Source of the DNA: Mycolicibacterium neoaurum VKM Ac-1815D
GTDB taxonomy: Bacteria; Actinomycetota; Actinomycetes; Mycobacteriales; Mycobacteriaceae
Direction: 5' to 3'
DNA length: 64,000 nt
NCBI RefSeq assembly: GCF_000317305.3
Contig: NC_023036.2
Coordinates: 2,914,001-2,978,000, forward strand
This document shows positions 31,661 through 42,240 of the stretch, one piece after another (the stretch's first letter is position 1; every line of letters begins with the position of its first letter). Position numbers and translations under genes: made by a program. The notes beneath the pieces are model-generated. The model was not told where the DNA came from. It ran no database searches and saw only the letters and a program-made list of their open reading frames with translations.

Positions 31661-33214
31661 GTGCAACGACCAACGCCCGCCGACACCCTGGCCGTCACGA
31701 CCGCGCGCGCGGACTTCCGGGACCTTGCCGCCGGCCATCGTGTGGTGCCGGTGACCCGCAAGGTGCTCGCCGACAGCGAGACCCCGCTGTCGGCCTACCG
31801 GAAGCTGGCCGCCAACCGGCCGGGCACCTTCCTGCTGGAATCGGCGGAGAACGGCCGGTCTTGGTCGCGTTGGTCGTTCATCGGAGCAGGTGCGCCGTCG
31901 GCGCTGACGGTGCGCGACGGCGAGGCCGTCTGGCTGGGCACCACCCCGCAGGGGGCGCCGTCGGGTGGTGACCCGCTGGCGGCGCTGCGGACGACGCTGG
32001 ATCTGCTGGCCACCGCGGCACTGCCCGGGCTGCCGCCGTTGTCCTCCGGCCTGGTCGGGTTCTTCGCCTATGACCTGGTGCGGCGGTTGGAACGGCTGCC
32101 CGAGCTGGCCACCGACGACCTCGGCTTGCCGGACATGCTGCTGTTGCTGGCCACCGATATCGCCGCCGTCGACCACCACGAGGGCACCATCACCCTGATC
32201 GCCAACGCGGTGAACTGGAACGGCACCGACGAACGCGTCGACGAGGCCTACGACGATGCGGTGCGGCGCCTCGATGTGATGACCGCCGCGCTGGCCGAGC
32301 CGCTGGGATCCAGCGTCGCTACCTTCAGCAGGCCGGTCCCGCAGTACCGGGCCCAGCGCAGCGTCGAGGAGTACACCGCCATCGTCGAGAAGCTGGTCGG
32401 CGATATCGAGGCCGGTGAGGCCTTTCAGGTGGTGCCCTCGCAGCGTTTCGAGATGACCACCTCCGCTGACCCACTCGACGTCTACCGGATGCTGCGCGCC
32501 ACCAACCCCAGTCCGTACATGTACCTGCTCAATGTGCCCGACGCGCAAGGCGGGCTTGACTTTTCGGTGGTCGGGTCCAGTCCGGAGGCACTGGTCACCG
32601 TCGCCGACGGCAAGGCGACCACTCATCCGATCGCCGGCACCCGGTGGCGCGGGGACACCGAGGAAGAGGACCTGCTGCTGGAAAAGGAGCTGCTCGCCGA
32701 CGAGAAGGAACGCGCCGAGCATCTGATGCTGGTGGACCTGGGCCGCAATGACCTCGGGCGGGTGTCGGAACCGGGCACGGTTCGCGTCGAGGATTACAGC
32801 CATATCGAGCGCTACAGCCACGTCATGCACTTGGTGTCCACGGTCACCGGGCAGCTCGCCGAGGGCAGCACCGCGCTCGACGCCGTCACCGCGTGCTTTC
32901 CGGCGGGCACCCTGTCCGGCGCGCCCAAGGTGCGGGCCATGGAGCTCATCGAGGAGGTCGAGCTGACCCGGCGCGGCCTCTACGGCGGGGTGCTGGGATA
33001 TCTGGACTTCGCCGGGAACGCCGACTTCGCCATCGCCATCCGGACCGCGCTGATGCGCAACGGCACCGCCTATGTCCAGGCCGGCGGGGGAGTCGTCGCC
33101 GACTCCAACGGCCCCTACGAGTACAACGAGGCGACCAACAAGGCCAAGGCGGTGCTGGCGGCCGTCGCCGCCGCCGAGACGCTGCGCGAGCCGCTGCAGA
33201 CCGAGTCGTCATGA
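31661..33214 (+). CDS. trpE: Anthranilate synthase component I
   Basis: 517 residues. The tryptophan feedback motif ([11 protein letters not shown], about 54-64) and the chorismate-binding core ([46 protein letters not shown]) are intact. It makes anthranilate from chorismate; the glutamine-using subunit trpG is not in this window. GTG 31661 with GGGAGGA upstream. The 52-base gap before it has no room for a leader peptide, so regulation is probably by feedback or promoter control. Confidence 0.96.
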   Translation: MQRPTPADTLAVTTARADFRDLAAGHRVVPVTRKVLADSETPLSAYRKLAANRPGTFLLESAENGRSWSRWSFIGAGAPSALTVRDGEAVWLGTTPQGAPSGGDPLAALRTTLDLLATAALPGLPPLSSGLVGFFAYDLVRRLERLPELATDDLGLPDMLLLLATDIAAVDHHEGTITLIANAVNWNGTDERVDEAYDDAVRRLDVMTAALAEPLGSSVATFSRPVPQYRAQRSVEEYTAIVEKLVGDIEAGEAFQVVPSQRFEMTTSADPLDVYRMLRATNPSPYMYLLNVPDAQGGLDFSVVGSSPEALVTVADGKATTHPIAGTRWRGDTEEEDLLLEKELLADEKERAEHLMLVDLGRNDLGRVSEPGTVRVEDYSHIERYSHVMHLVSTVTGQLAEGSTALDAVTACFPAGTLSGAPKVRAMELIEEVELTRRGLYGGVLGYLDFAGNADFAIAIRTALMRNGTAYVQAGGGVVADSNGPYEYNEATNKAKAVLAAVAAAETLREPLQTESS

Positions 33215-33858
33215 TCAGGGCCGCACAGGGGTTGCTGGTTCTGGGCGCTCTCGCACTGTGGGTGGCCTCGCGGTTGCCGTGGGTGCAGATCAGTTCGGCC
33301 GACGGTCTCGGCCAGCCGAAGACCACGACGCTCAACGGCGCCGCCTGGTCGACCGCGCTGGTGCCGCTGGCGCTGGTGCTGCTGGCCGCCGCCGTCGTCG
33401 CGCTGGCGGTGCGGGGACGGCTGCTGCGGGCGGTGGCGGTGCTGGTGGCCGCCTGTAGTGCCGGGATCGGCTACCTGGGGGTCAGTCAGTGGGTGATCCA
33501 CGACATCGCGGTGCGCGCCGCCGGGCTGGCCGGGGTGCAGGTGGCGGACCTGGTGGGATCGCAGCGGTTCCATGCCGGCGCGGGCACGGCGCTGCTCGCG
33601 GCGGTGATCACGCTGGTCGCAGCCGTGATCTTGATGCGCTCGGCGGGTACCGGCACGGCGGCCGGGGCGCGCTACGCGGCGCCGGCAGCGCGTCGCGAGG
33701 CCGTACGCGGTGAGGCTGCCGACGGTACCGCGGGCATGTCAGAGCGGACCATGTGGGACGCCATCGACGAGGGGGCCGATCCCACGGTGGCGCCGGCACC
33801 GGCACCGGCGGATGAGCACAACGAACCGGGCGGCGAACCGGACAACAAGGGTCGGTGA
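33211..33858 (+). CDS. Tryptophan-operon membrane protein (Trp-associated)
   Basis: 215 residues with four hydrophobic segments (starts near 4, 48, 72 and 120) and a long hydrophilic, Ala/Pro-rich C-terminus. This is the family found between trpE and trpC in mycobacteria and related actinobacteria (M. tuberculosis Rv1610 by memory). The first loop holds [10 protein letters not shown]. The ATG overlaps the trpE stop (ATGA), and the end overlaps the open frame before trpC. The function is not known; a role in tryptophan or aromatic transport is only a guess. Confidence 0.82.
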   Translation: MIRAAQGLLVLGALALWVASRLPWVQISSADGLGQPKTTTLNGAAWSTALVPLALVLLAAAVVALAVRGRLLRAVAVLVAACSAGIGYLGVSQWVIHDIAVRAAGLAGVQVADLVGSQRFHAGAGTALLAAVITLVAAVILMRSAGTGTAAGARYAAPAARREAVRGEAADGTAGMSERTMWDAIDEGADPTVAPAPAPADEHNEPGGEPDNKGR

Positions 33859-33926
33859 TGGCAGGTGCAGCGATGGCGACTAACCTTCATGGGAACGCTC
33901 CGACCGATCGCAAAGGACCAAGGCCA

Positions 33927-34742
33927 ATGACGGCGACCGTGCTCGACTCCATCATCGAAGGAGTCCGCGCCGACGTTGCCACCCGGGAAGCCGTGGTCAG
34001 CTTCGCCGATATCAAGCAGCGGGCCAAGGATGCGCGCCCGGCGCTGGATGTGATGGCGGCGCTGCGGGCGCCGGGTATCGCGGTGATCGCCGAGGTCAAG
34101 CGGGCCAGCCCGTCGCGCGGGGAGCTTGCCTCCATCGCGGATCCGGCGCAGCTCGCGACGGCCTATGAGGACGGCGGCGCTCGCATCATCAGCGTGCTGA
34201 CCGAGGAACGGCGTTTCCACGGCTCGCTCGACGATCTGGACGCGGTCCGTGCCGCGGTGTCGATCCCGGTGCTGCGCAAGGATTTCATCGTCGGGCCGTA
34301 CCAGATTCACGAGGCGCGCGCCCACGGCGCGGACATGCTGCTGCTGATCGTCGCGGCGTTGGAGCAGCGGGCACTGGAATCGATGCTCGATCGCACCGAA
34401 TCGCTCGGGATGACCGCCCTTGTCGAGGTGCACACCGAGGAAGAGGCCAACCGCGCGCTCGATGCCGGGGCCACCGTCATCGGTGTCAATGCCCGTGACC
34501 TGAAGACCCTCGAGGTCGACAGGGACTGCTTTGCCCGGATCGCCCCCGGTCTGCCGACCGATGTGATCCGGATCGCCGAATCGGGCGTCCGCGGTACCGC
34601 CGATCTGCTGGCCTATGCCGGTGCAGGTGCCGATGCGGTACTGGTCGGCGAGGGGCTGGTGACCAGCGGCGACCCGCGCGGGGCGGTATCAGAGCTGGTC
34701 ACCGCGGGTGCCCACCCGTCATGCCCGAAACCTTCCCGCTGA
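33927..34742 (+). CDS. trpC: Indole-3-glycerol-phosphate synthase
   Basis: 271 residues, (beta-alpha)8 barrel. [15 protein letters not shown] carries the catalytic lysine and phosphate-site residues; [27 protein letters not shown] and IAESGVRG complete the active site. It closes the indole ring from CdRP. ATG 33927 has AAAGGACC upstream and matches the family's start (TATVLDSI); an in-frame start at 33855 overlaps the previous gene but adds an unconserved stretch. Confidence 0.96.
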   Translation: MTATVLDSIIEGVRADVATREAVVSFADIKQRAKDARPALDVMAALRAPGIAVIAEVKRASPSRGELASIADPAQLATAYEDGGARIISVLTEERRFHGSLDDLDAVRAAVSIPVLRKDFIVGPYQIHEARAHGADMLLLIVAALEQRALESMLDRTESLGMTALVEVHTEEEANRALDAGATVIGVNARDLKTLEVDRDCFARIAPGLPTDVIRIAESGVRGTADLLAYAGAGADAVLVGEGLVTSGDPRGAVSELVTAGAHPSCPKPSR

Positions 34743-34782
34743 CTCAACCGATGAGCCGCTCACTCGAAGAGGCGTTGTGAAC

Positions 34783-36036
34783 ATGGGCGATATCTCCGGA
34801 TTGCCGAACACCAGTGCTGCACTGGCCGAACCGACCAGCCACGATCCCGATGCCAGGGGTCATTTCGGTGCCTACGGGGGCCGACTGGTACCCGAGGCGC
34901 TGATGGCCGTCATCGAGGAGGTCACCGCCGCGTATGAGAAGGCGCGCAGCGATCAGACATTCCTCGACGAGTTGGACCGGCTGCAGCGTCACTACAGTGG
35001 ACGTCCCTCGCCGATGTACGAAGCGGAGAACCTGAGCCGCCACGTCGGTGGCGCGCGGATCTTCCTCAAGCGAGAAGACCTCAACCACACCGGATCTCAC
35101 AAGATCAACAATGTTCTCGGGCAGGCGCTGTTGGCCCGCCAGATGGGCAAGACCCGGGTGATCGCCGAGACCGGGGCCGGTCAGCACGGGGTCGCGACCG
35201 CGACGGCGTGTGCGCTGCTGGGGTTGGAGTGCGTCATCTACATGGGCGCGGTCGACACCGCTCGACAGGCGCTCAACGTGGCCCGGATGCGCCTGCTGGG
35301 TGCACGGGTGGTCGCGGTGGAGTCGGGTTCGGCCACGCTGAAGGACGCCATCAACGAGACCTTCCGTGACTGGGTGGCCAACGCGGACAACACCTATTAC
35401 GCGTTCGGCACCGCCGCCGGACCGCACCCGTTCCCCCTCATGGTCCGTGATTTCCAGCGGATCATCGGTTTGGAATCCCGCGTCCAGATCCAGGAGCAGG
35501 CCGGCAGGTTGCCCGACGCGATCGCCGCGTGCGTGGGCGGCGGTTCCAACGCCATCGGCATCTTCCACGCCTTCCTCGATGACCCTGGCGTGCGGCTGAT
35601 CGGTTTCGAGGCCGCCGGTGACGGTGTGGAGACCGGGCGGCATGCGGCGACCTTCGCCGGTGGTTCCCCCGGTGCGTTCCAGGGATCGTTCTCCTACCTG
35701 TTGCAGGACGAGGACGGCCAGACCATCGAGTCGCACTCGATCTCCGCGGGCCTGGACTATCCGGGCGTGGGGCCCGAGCACGCGCTGCTCAAGGATGTCG
35801 GGCGCGCCGAGTACCGGCCGATCACCGATACCGAAGCGATGGACGCCTTTTCGCTGTTGTGTCGCACCGAGGGGATCATCCCGGCCATCGAGTCGGCCCA
35901 TGCGGTGGCGGGTGCGGTCAAGCTTGCCGCCGAGCTCGGTCCGTCGGCGATCATCCTGGTGAATGTGTCGGGCCGCGGCGACAAGGATGTCGAGACGGCC
36001 GCAAAGTGGTTCGGATTGCTGGGGGATGACGCGTGA
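34783..36036 (+). CDS. trpB: Tryptophan synthase beta subunit
   Basis: 417 residues. The PLP lysine is in [15 protein letters not shown], the catalytic glutamate in [15 protein letters not shown], and the phosphate-binding glycine run in [10 protein letters not shown]. It joins indole and serine. The start could be ATG 34783 or GTG 34777; the GAAGAGG box (34766-34772) is four bases from the GTG and ten from the ATG. Forms the alpha-2/beta-2 complex with TrpA, whose gene overlaps its stop. Confidence 0.97.
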   Translation: MGDISGLPNTSAALAEPTSHDPDARGHFGAYGGRLVPEALMAVIEEVTAAYEKARSDQTFLDELDRLQRHYSGRPSPMYEAENLSRHVGGARIFLKREDLNHTGSHKINNVLGQALLARQMGKTRVIAETGAGQHGVATATACALLGLECVIYMGAVDTARQALNVARMRLLGARVVAVESGSATLKDAINETFRDWVANADNTYYAFGTAAGPHPFPLMVRDFQRIIGLESRVQIQEQAGRLPDAIAACVGGGSNAIGIFHAFLDDPGVRLIGFEAAGDGVETGRHAATFAGGSPGAFQGSFSYLLQDEDGQTIESHSISAGLDYPGVGPEHALLKDVGRAEYRPITDTEAMDAFSLLCRTEGIIPAIESAHAVAGAVKLAAELGPSAIILVNVSGRGDKDVETAAKWFGLLGDDA

Positions 36037-36821
36037 GCCGATTGTCGTCGGTGTTCGAGACCTGCCGCGCCGAGGGTCGCGCGGCACTGATCGGTTATCT
36101 CCCCACGGGATTTCCCGATGTGGACACCTCGATCGAAGCGATGACAGCGCTGGTCGAATCCGGTTGCGACATCGTCGAAGTCGGCGTGGCGTACTCCGAT
36201 CCCGGGATGGACGGACCGACGATCGCCCGCGCCACCGAGGTGGCACTGGCCGGCGGGGTGCGTGTGCACGATGCGTTGCGAGCCGTCGAGGCGATCAGCA
36301 ACGCCGGTGGTGCTGCGGTGGTGATGACCTACTGGAATCCGGTGCTGCGCAAGGGCGTCGAGACGTTTGCCCGCGACCTGGCCAACGCCGGCGGGCTCGG
36401 TCTGATCACCCCGGACCTGATTCCGGACGAGGCCGATGACTGGATCGCGGCGTCGGAGTCCAACGGCCTGGATCGGATATTTCTCGTGGCGCCGTCCTCG
36501 ACACCGGAGCGGCTGGCCGCGACCGTGCAGGCCTCCAGCGGATTCGTCTATGCCGCTTCGACGATGGGCGTCACCGGCGCGCGTGACGCGGTGTCCAACG
36601 CCGCACCGGAGCTGGTGAGTCGGGTCAAGGCCATCTCGGATATCCCGGTGGGGGTCGGGCTCGGCGTGCGTTCCGGACAGCAAGCCGCCGAGATCGCGGC
36701 CTATGCCGACGGTGTCATCGTGGGCTCGGCGCTGGTGTCGGCACTGGATGACGGCGTCGATGCGCTGCGAACGTTGACCGCCGAGTTGGCCGATGGTGTG
36801 CGGCAGGCGGTTCGCGCATGA
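36033..36821 (+). CDS. trpA: Tryptophan synthase alpha subunit
   Basis: 262 residues. The catalytic acids are in the [19 protein letters not shown] region; the enteric PYSDP motif reads AYSDP here. The phosphate loop is in [12 protein letters not shown]. It cleaves indole-glycerol phosphate and channels indole to TrpB. The GTG overlaps the trpB stop as GTGA and its own stop overlaps lgt as ATGA. Confidence 0.97.
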   Translation: MSRLSSVFETCRAEGRAALIGYLPTGFPDVDTSIEAMTALVESGCDIVEVGVAYSDPGMDGPTIARATEVALAGGVRVHDALRAVEAISNAGGAAVVMTYWNPVLRKGVETFARDLANAGGLGLITPDLIPDEADDWIAASESNGLDRIFLVAPSSTPERLAATVQASSGFVYAASTMGVTGARDAVSNAAPELVSRVKAISDIPVGVGLGVRSGQQAAEIAAYADGVIVGSALVSALDDGVDALRTLTAELADGVRQAVRA

Positions 36822-38869
36822 CGGTGACCACGCTGGCCTATATCCCCAGTCCGGATCAGGGTGTGTGGTTCATCGGCAGCGTGCCGCTGCGGGCGTACGC
36901 GCTGTGCATCATCGCCGGCATCGTCGCCGCGCTGGTGATCGGTGATCGCCGCTGGGCCGCGCGCGGTGGTGAACGCGGCGTCATCTACGACATCGCGCTG
37001 TGGGCGGTGCCGTTCGGTCTGGTCGGTGGACGGCTCTATCACGTGATGACCGACTGGCCTACCTATTTCGGTGAGGGTGGCGCCGGTCTGGTCGCTGCCT
37101 TCCGAATCTGGGACGGCGGTCTGGGGATCTGGGGCGCGGTCGCGTTGGGTGCGGTGGGCGCGTGGATCGGGTGCCGTCAGCGGGGGATTCCGTTGCCGGC
37201 GTTCGGTGATGCGATCGCACCGGGCATCATCCTGGCCCAGGCCATCGGTCGGCTCGGTAACTACTTCAATCAGGAGCTGTACGGTCGCGCGACGACCGTG
37301 CCGTGGGGCCTGGAGATCTACGAGCGCCGTGATGCGGCCGGCTTCCGGGACACGCTCAACGGTGTGTCGACCGGACAGGTCATCGGTGTGGTGCACCCGA
37401 CGTTCCTGTACGAGCTGTTGTGGAACCTGCTGGTGTTCGCGCTGCTCATCTGGGCCGACCGTCGGTTCAATCTCGGCCATGGCCGGTTGTTCGCGCTGTA
37501 TGTGGCCGGGTACTGCGTCGGTCGGTTCTGTGTCGAGCTGTTGCGCAGCGATACCGCGACCCTGATCGCCGGGATCCGGATCAATTCGTTCACCTCGACG
37601 TTCGTGTTCATCGGCGCGGTGGTCTACATCATGGTCGCGCCCAAGGGACGCGAGGCGCCCGAGACGCTGGTGGGTAAACAGGCACAGCAGGTGTCGGTGG
37701 ACGACCTGGACACCACGGTGATCGCGACGGCAGGTGCCGCAGGTGGTGCTACCGCCGCGGTGGCGGTGGCGGATCCGCCGGACACGAAGGTGGCTCTCGA
37801 CGAGCAGGAGACCGAGGTCGCCGAAGCCGCCGATCGTGCCGATGTCGACGAGGTGGCCGTCGAGACCGCGGTGCTGGAGATCGCCGAGCCCGACGGTGAG
37901 CCGGAACAGACCGATGACGAGGTCGAGGGCGTCGACGTCGAAGGGTCGGCCGAGGCCGAGGCGGCCGATGAGTTCGAGGTCGAGGCTGAAGCGGTCGAGG
38001 ACATGTCCGTTGAGGACTCAGCGTTCGAAGAGGGTGAGCCTGCGGCCGAGGCGGCAGCCGATGATGCTGCGGCGGTCGATGAAGACGATGCGTTGCCGAG
38101 CGGTCCGGAGGCCGAGTTGCTGGCGGTGACCGGTGTCGAGCCCGATTCTGCGGGTGAGGTCGAGGTTGTCGATGAAGCTGACGGAGCCGCGGCTGAGGCT
38201 GAGGCGGTCGAGACTGCTGAGGACAAGACGTCGGAGGCGTCGGTTTCCGAGTCGTCGGAGACTGAGTCGGCCGAGGCCGATTCCGTGCCTGAGCCGGTTT
38301 CCGAGTCCGCCGACGAGGGTGAGCCTGTGGCCGAGACGGCAGCCGATGAAGACGATGCTTTGCCGAGCGGTCCGGAGGCCGAGCTGCTGGCGGTGACCGA
38401 TGTCGAGCCCGATTCTGCGGGTGAGGGCGAAGTTGTCGATGACGCTGACGGAGCCGAGGCTGAGGCTGAAGCGGTCGAGACTGCTGAGGACGAGGCGGCA
38501 GCCGATGATGCTGCGGCAGCGGATGAAGACGATGCGTTGCCGAGCGGTCCCGAGGCCGAGCTGCTGGCGGTGACCGATGTCGAGCCCGATACCGCGGGTG
38601 AGGTCGAGGTTGTCGAGCCCACCGAGGATGATGAGTCGGAGCCTTCGGAGGCTGAACCGGCGGAATCCGACTCCGATGCAGCCGAGGCTGCCGCTGAAGA
38701 GCCGGCCACCGAGGCCGGGGAAGCCACAGAGTCGGAATCCGAGGACAGCACAAAAGCGGACGACAGCGCCGAAGCCGAAGCTGCCGCTGCGCCGGACCAC
38801 ACCCCTTTTTCGACAACCCCACTCACAGCTCGCGAACCCCGCAAAAGGTTCTGGCAGCGCCGGCGCTGA
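36818..38869 (+). CDS. lgt: Prolipoprotein diacylglyceryl transferase with very long acidic tail
   Basis: 683 residues. The first 275 form the seven-helix transferase that moves diacylglycerol onto lipobox cysteines; conserved points include WDGGLGIWGAV, RLGNYFNQELYG, and the arginine in CVGRFCVELLRSDTA. The remaining 408 residues are a low-complexity Glu/Asp/Ala/Ser-rich cytoplasmic tail ending in a basic RKRFWQRRR. M. tuberculosis Lgt also has an extension, but shorter (468 residues in all by memory). Three near-identical blocks lie in the tail. It starts in a four-base overlap with trpA. The function of the tail is unknown. Confidence 0.94.
   Translation: MTVTTLAYIPSPDQGVWFIGSVPLRAYALCIIAGIVAALVIGDRRWAARGGERGVIYDIALWAVPFGLVGGRLYHVMTDWPTYFGEGGAGLVAAFRIWDGGLGIWGAVALGAVGAWIGCRQRGIPLPAFGDAIAPGIILAQAIGRLGNYFNQELYGRATTVPWGLEIYERRDAAGFRDTLNGVSTGQVIGVVHPTFLYELLWNLLVFALLIWADRRFNLGHGRLFALYVAGYCVGRFCVELLRSDTATLIAGIRINSFTSTFVFIGAVVYIMVAPKGREAPETLVGKQAQQVSVDDLDTTVIATAGAAGGATAAVAVADPPDTKVALDEQETEVAEAADRADVDEVAVETAVLEIAEPDGEPEQTDDEVEGVDVEGSAEAEAADEFEVEAEAVEDMSVEDSAFEEGEPAAEAAADDAAAVDEDDALPSGPEAELLAVTGVEPDSAGEVEVVDEADGAAAEAEAVETAEDKTSEASVSESSETESAEADSVPEPVSESADEGEPVAETAADEDDALPSGPEAELLAVTDVEPDSAGEGEVVDDADGAEAEAEAVETAEDEAAADDAAAADEDDALPSGPEAELLAVTDVEPDTAGEVEVVEPTEDDESEPSEAEPAESDSDAAEAAAEEPATEAGEATESESEDSTKADDSAEAEAAAAPDHTPFSTTPLTAREPRKRFWQRRR
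38078..38620 (+). repeat. Three-copy acidic repeat inside lgt
   Basis: A block beginning DEDDALPSGPEAELLAVT and continuing VEPDSAGE starts at 38078, 38345 and 38522 (residues 421, 510 and 569). The DNA is nearly identical between copies, with a few substitutions, so the duplications are recent. Units are 267 and 177 bases apart, both multiples of three, keeping the frame. Copies differ in the spacer after the shared core. Confidence 0.9.
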
Positions 38870-38875
38870 GTACCC

Positions 38876-40466
38876 CTACCGCTCCTCACCGGAGTCGTCC
38901 TCTCGCCGTCGTAGGAGTTCTTCGGGATGGTGGTAGTGGTTGACAGTGTCCTGCCCGATATCGAGCAACGGCGGCGGATGCCAGTGCACGCGGCCGTCCG
39001 GGCCGATGCTGGTGGTCCACCCGGTATCGAACGCCATCTGATTATCTGCGGCACAACCCAATCCGAGTCCCGTGATATCGGTCTGCCCGCCTGCGCTCCA
39101 GTCTTGTTCGGCGTGCATGCCCTGGCAACCCGCTCCACTGACCGGGCAGTTGGGCATGGTGCAGCCTCGGTCGCGGCTGATCATGACCAGTCGTTGAGCT
39201 TTGGAGGCCAGGCGTTTGGAGCGGGCGAGGTAGAGCGGTTCGGCGGTGTGCTCACGGTAGATCAGCAGGTAGTGGTGCGCGTGCGCGGCGAGGCGGATGA
39301 GGTCGCGCATCGGCATCGTGGTGCCCACCGAGGTGTGGGCGATCCCCGCCGCGGCGTGTAGCTCGGCCAAGGTGGTGGACACCACCACGGTGACCGGTAA
39401 CCCGTTGTGCTGGACCAATTCTCTGGACATCAACGCGTTGCGGACGACCGCCTTGAGTGCATCGTGATAGCGCTGGGAGGCGCCACAGGTATCACGACCG
39501 GCCGCGCTGCGGGGGTCGACATCCAGTGCGGCACGGCGCCCCTGCAATTCGTCGAACGGTACCGGCGCGGGGCTCGGGTCGGCCAGCGCCGCGTCCAAGT
39601 CGGCACGGCGCTGCTCGAACGGTTCGGCCGTGGGCCGCAACGGTCGGCGTAGCGGGCTGAATGGGCACAGCGGGTGCCGGTGCAGGCAGACCGTCTGTAT
39701 GGTCCAACGGGTTCGGCGAGGGATTGGAAACCGGCGCTTCGTCGGCGGGATTGTTGATCCCCGGAGCGCCCCATACCTGATTCACCGTCTTGAGGTAGGC
39801 GCCCAGCTCCGGATCGACCCACCCCGAGATGCGGATCAACCCGTCGGGATCCTGGCGTCCCAAGGTGATTCCGCGTTCGTGGGCGGCGATATCAGGACCA
39901 TCGCCATCGGGGTTGAGCGCGCACACCGCGTAGTCGGCGACCTCACGCAAGGTGCGCGGGGTGATCCGGGTAGCCGCCTCGACCAGATCGGCCTCCAGTT
40001 GTCCGCACCGCTGCCGGGCGGCGTAGCGGCCGGCCCGCTCCACCGCGGTGCGGATCTCCTGCACATGCTCGAGGTTGATGGTGCCCTCGGCCAATGCCGC
40101 GGCACATGCGGGCAGGGTCGGCAACAACACCTGCCCGTCTAGGCTGTGGCGTGGCCCGAGGTCGGCGGCATCGCGTAGCCGGTGGGCGGCCTCGGCCTCC
40201 GAGATCCGCAGCCGGATGGTCAAGATCTGGGCCCAGGTGCGGGCACCGATTTCTTTGGGCGTGCTCTGGGCCTGTAGCGCAGCCATGATGCGGTGGTCGA
40301 GCGCGGCGGTGGTGCGGGCGCGGTGCTCGCGCTGAGATTGCAGCGTCAACAGATCCGCCGGCGACAGGCGGGTGACGTCGAGGGCGGCCAGCTGCTCACA
40401 AGCGGAGTCGTAGGCATCGAAGGCCGCCAACACGACCTCTCGATCCGCCACCCCGTTCGCCAACAT
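38876..40466 (-). pseudogene. DUF222-HNH endonuclease (13E12-type), frameshifted
   Basis: The 5' half (40466 down to about 39650) encodes a DUF222 domain: ADLLTLQSQREHRARTTAALDHRIM, WVDPELGAYLKTV. The 3' half, in another frame (about 39640 to 38876), encodes the usual C-terminal part with NGLPVTVVVSTTLAELHAAAG and the HNH region (RDRGCTMPNCPVSGAGCQGMHAEQDWSAGGQT). The reading frame changes within the variable linker near 39640-39700, and neither frame carries the whole protein. Such proteins occur in many copies in mycobacteria, some tied to 13E12 repeats or prophages. Decay, a sequencing error or programmed frameshifting are all possible; the linker sequence cannot decide. Confidence 0.8.
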
Positions 40467-40814
40467 GTTCGAATTCTAACGCCGGGGTCTGACATGACAG
40501 GGCGTTGTCCACAGGTTGCGAAGCCATCCACAGATAGAGAAAAACTACTGGCGCCCAACCGGTTTCAGGGGTACAAGCAAGCCGTTCGGCGCGTGAATCA
40601 CCCCGGCGGCATCGCGTGCGGCTGGTCACCGAAAACACATGTCGATTGTTTCCGCTCCGTTTCGTCGATGCTGCGGTCGTGAAACCCTGGGCGCACCAGC
40701 ACCATCGGACTCGATGTGAGTAGGTGTTGACAACCCCGACATGGTGGGGCAACCGGTGCGGAATGGCCGAGCCATAACTTCTGTCTCAACCGTTTCCATT
40801 GCTGGGAGGAATCC
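40467..40814 (+). promoter_or_regulatory. narK upstream region (348 bases without a gene)
   Basis: No gene is seen. It holds a DnaA-box match TTGTCCACA (40505-40513) with a partial second (ATCCACAG, about 40532), and two GTTTC half-sites six bases apart (40648-40652 and 40659-40663), a spacing like GlnR boxes of nitrogen-regulated promoters though the flanking half-sites are poor. TTGACA (from 40731) could be a -35 element. The ribosome site GGGAGGA lies right before the narK GTG. Confidence 0.35.
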
Positions 40815-42233
40815 GTGCTCAACACACGCCGCAACCGCGATATCGCGCACTGGGATGCCGAAGACGCCGACGCCTGGGAATCCGGTGGGAAAGACATCGC
40901 CAAGCGCAACCTGATCTGGTCGATCTTCGCTGAGCACGTGGGCTTTTCGGTGTGGTCGATCTGGTCGGTGATGGTGTTGTTCATGCCACAGGACGTCTAC
41001 GGCATCGACGCCGCGGGCAAGTTCTATCTGGTGGCGATGCCGACACTGGTCGGCGCCTTCATGCGCATCCCGTACACCATCGCCCCGGCCCGATTCGGCG
41101 GTCGCAACTGGACCATCGTCAGCGCCCTGCTGTTGCTGATCCCGCTGGCGCTGACGCTGTGGGTGATGTCGCAGCCCGGCACGTCCTACACCACGTTCAT
41201 GCTGGTGGCGGCGTTCGCCGGCCTCGGCGGCGGCAACTTTGCCTCCTCCATGACGAACATCAATGCGTTCTACCCGCAGCGTCTCAAGGGCTGGGCGCTC
41301 GGGCTCAACGCCGGCGGTGGCAACATCGGTGTGCCGGTCATCCAGCTGATCGGCCTGCTGATCATCGCCACCGTGAGCAACACGGCGCCCTATCTGGTCT
41401 GCGCGATCTACCTCGTGCTCGTCGGTCTCGCGGCCCTCGGTGCCGCGTTCTTCATGGACAACCTCGGCAACCAGCGCTCCAATCTGGGCGCCATGGTCGA
41501 GGCGATGCGATTCTCACACTCCTGGGTGATGAGCTTCCTCTACATCGGCACGTTCGGCTCGTTCATCGGATTCAGCTTCGCATTCGGCCAGGTGCTGCAG
41601 ATCAACTTCCTCGCCGGCGGTGACACCCCGGCGCAGGCATCGCTGCACGCCGCGCAGATCGCCTTCCTCGGCCCGTTGCTCGGATCCATCTCGCGTCCGA
41701 TCGGCGGTAAGCTCGCCGACAAGATCGGCGGCGGAAAGATCACGCTGTACGTGTTCGTCGCCATGATCTTCGCTGCCGGAATCCTTGTCGCCGCAGGCGT
41801 TCTCGACGACAGCGCGGCCGGTGCGCCCACCGGTGGTCAAATGATCGCCTATGTGGCCGGTTTCATCCTGCTGTTCATCCTGTCGGGTCTGGGCAACGGT
41901 TCGACCTACAAGATGATCCCGTCGATCTTCGAGGCCAAGGCACAGGGCCACGACGAGTGGAGCCGTGAGGAGAAGGCGGCCTGGTCGCGGAGCATGTCCG
42001 GTGCCCTCATCGGCTTCGCCGGCGCGGTCGGCGCACTGGGCGGGGTGTTCATCAACATCGTGCTGCGGATGTCCTATGTCAGCGATGCGAAGTCGGCGAC
42101 CAACGCGTTCTGGGTCTTCCTCGGCTTCTACGTGATCTGCGCCATCGTCACCTGGTTCGTGTTCCTGCGGTTGTCGTCGTCGAAGGCAGCAGCCAGCCCG
42201 GCGGCTCTACCGGAATCGGTGGTCACCGCGTAA
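40815..42233 (+). CDS. narK: Nitrate/nitrite transporter, MFS NarK family
   Basis: 472 residues, twelve hydrophobic segments. The nitrate signature regions are LAGLGGGNFASSMTNINAFYPQRLKGWALGLNAGGGNIGVP and the second GLGNGSTYKMIPSIF; an N-terminal cytoplasmic helix (NTRRNRDIAHWDAEDADAWESGGKDIAKRNL) is typical of mycobacterial NarK2/NarU. It imports nitrate, possibly exchanging nitrite. GTG 40815 follows GGGAGGAATCC. The assimilatory nitrate reductase is next on the same strand, so the two act as one nitrate-use unit. Confidence 0.93.
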   Translation: MLNTRRNRDIAHWDAEDADAWESGGKDIAKRNLIWSIFAEHVGFSVWSIWSVMVLFMPQDVYGIDAAGKFYLVAMPTLVGAFMRIPYTIAPARFGGRNWTIVSALLLLIPLALTLWVMSQPGTSYTTFMLVAAFAGLGGGNFASSMTNINAFYPQRLKGWALGLNAGGGNIGVPVIQLIGLLIIATVSNTAPYLVCAIYLVLVGLAALGAAFFMDNLGNQRSNLGAMVEAMRFSHSWVMSFLYIGTFGSFIGFSFAFGQVLQINFLAGGDTPAQASLHAAQIAFLGPLLGSISRPIGGKLADKIGGGKITLYVFVAMIFAAGILVAAGVLDDSAAGAPTGGQMIAYVAGFILLFILSGLGNGSTYKMIPSIFEAKAQGHDEWSREEKAAWSRSMSGALIGFAGAVGALGGVFINIVLRMSYVSDAKSATNAFWVFLGFYVICAIVTWFVFLRLSSSKAAASPAALPESVVTA

Positions 42234-42240
42234 CCGGACG

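Noticed and set aside
34744..36246. 500-residue minus-strand frame
   Set aside because: It mirrors trpB and trpA, is arginine-rich and has no domain.
38078..38620. Possible CRISPR or satellite array
   Set aside because: Repeats are inside the lgt frame, unevenly spaced, and keep the reading frame; no spacers or cas genes.
37624..39138. 504-residue minus-strand serine-rich frame
   Set aside because: Mirror image of the repeated acidic lgt tail; low complexity comes from the repeats.
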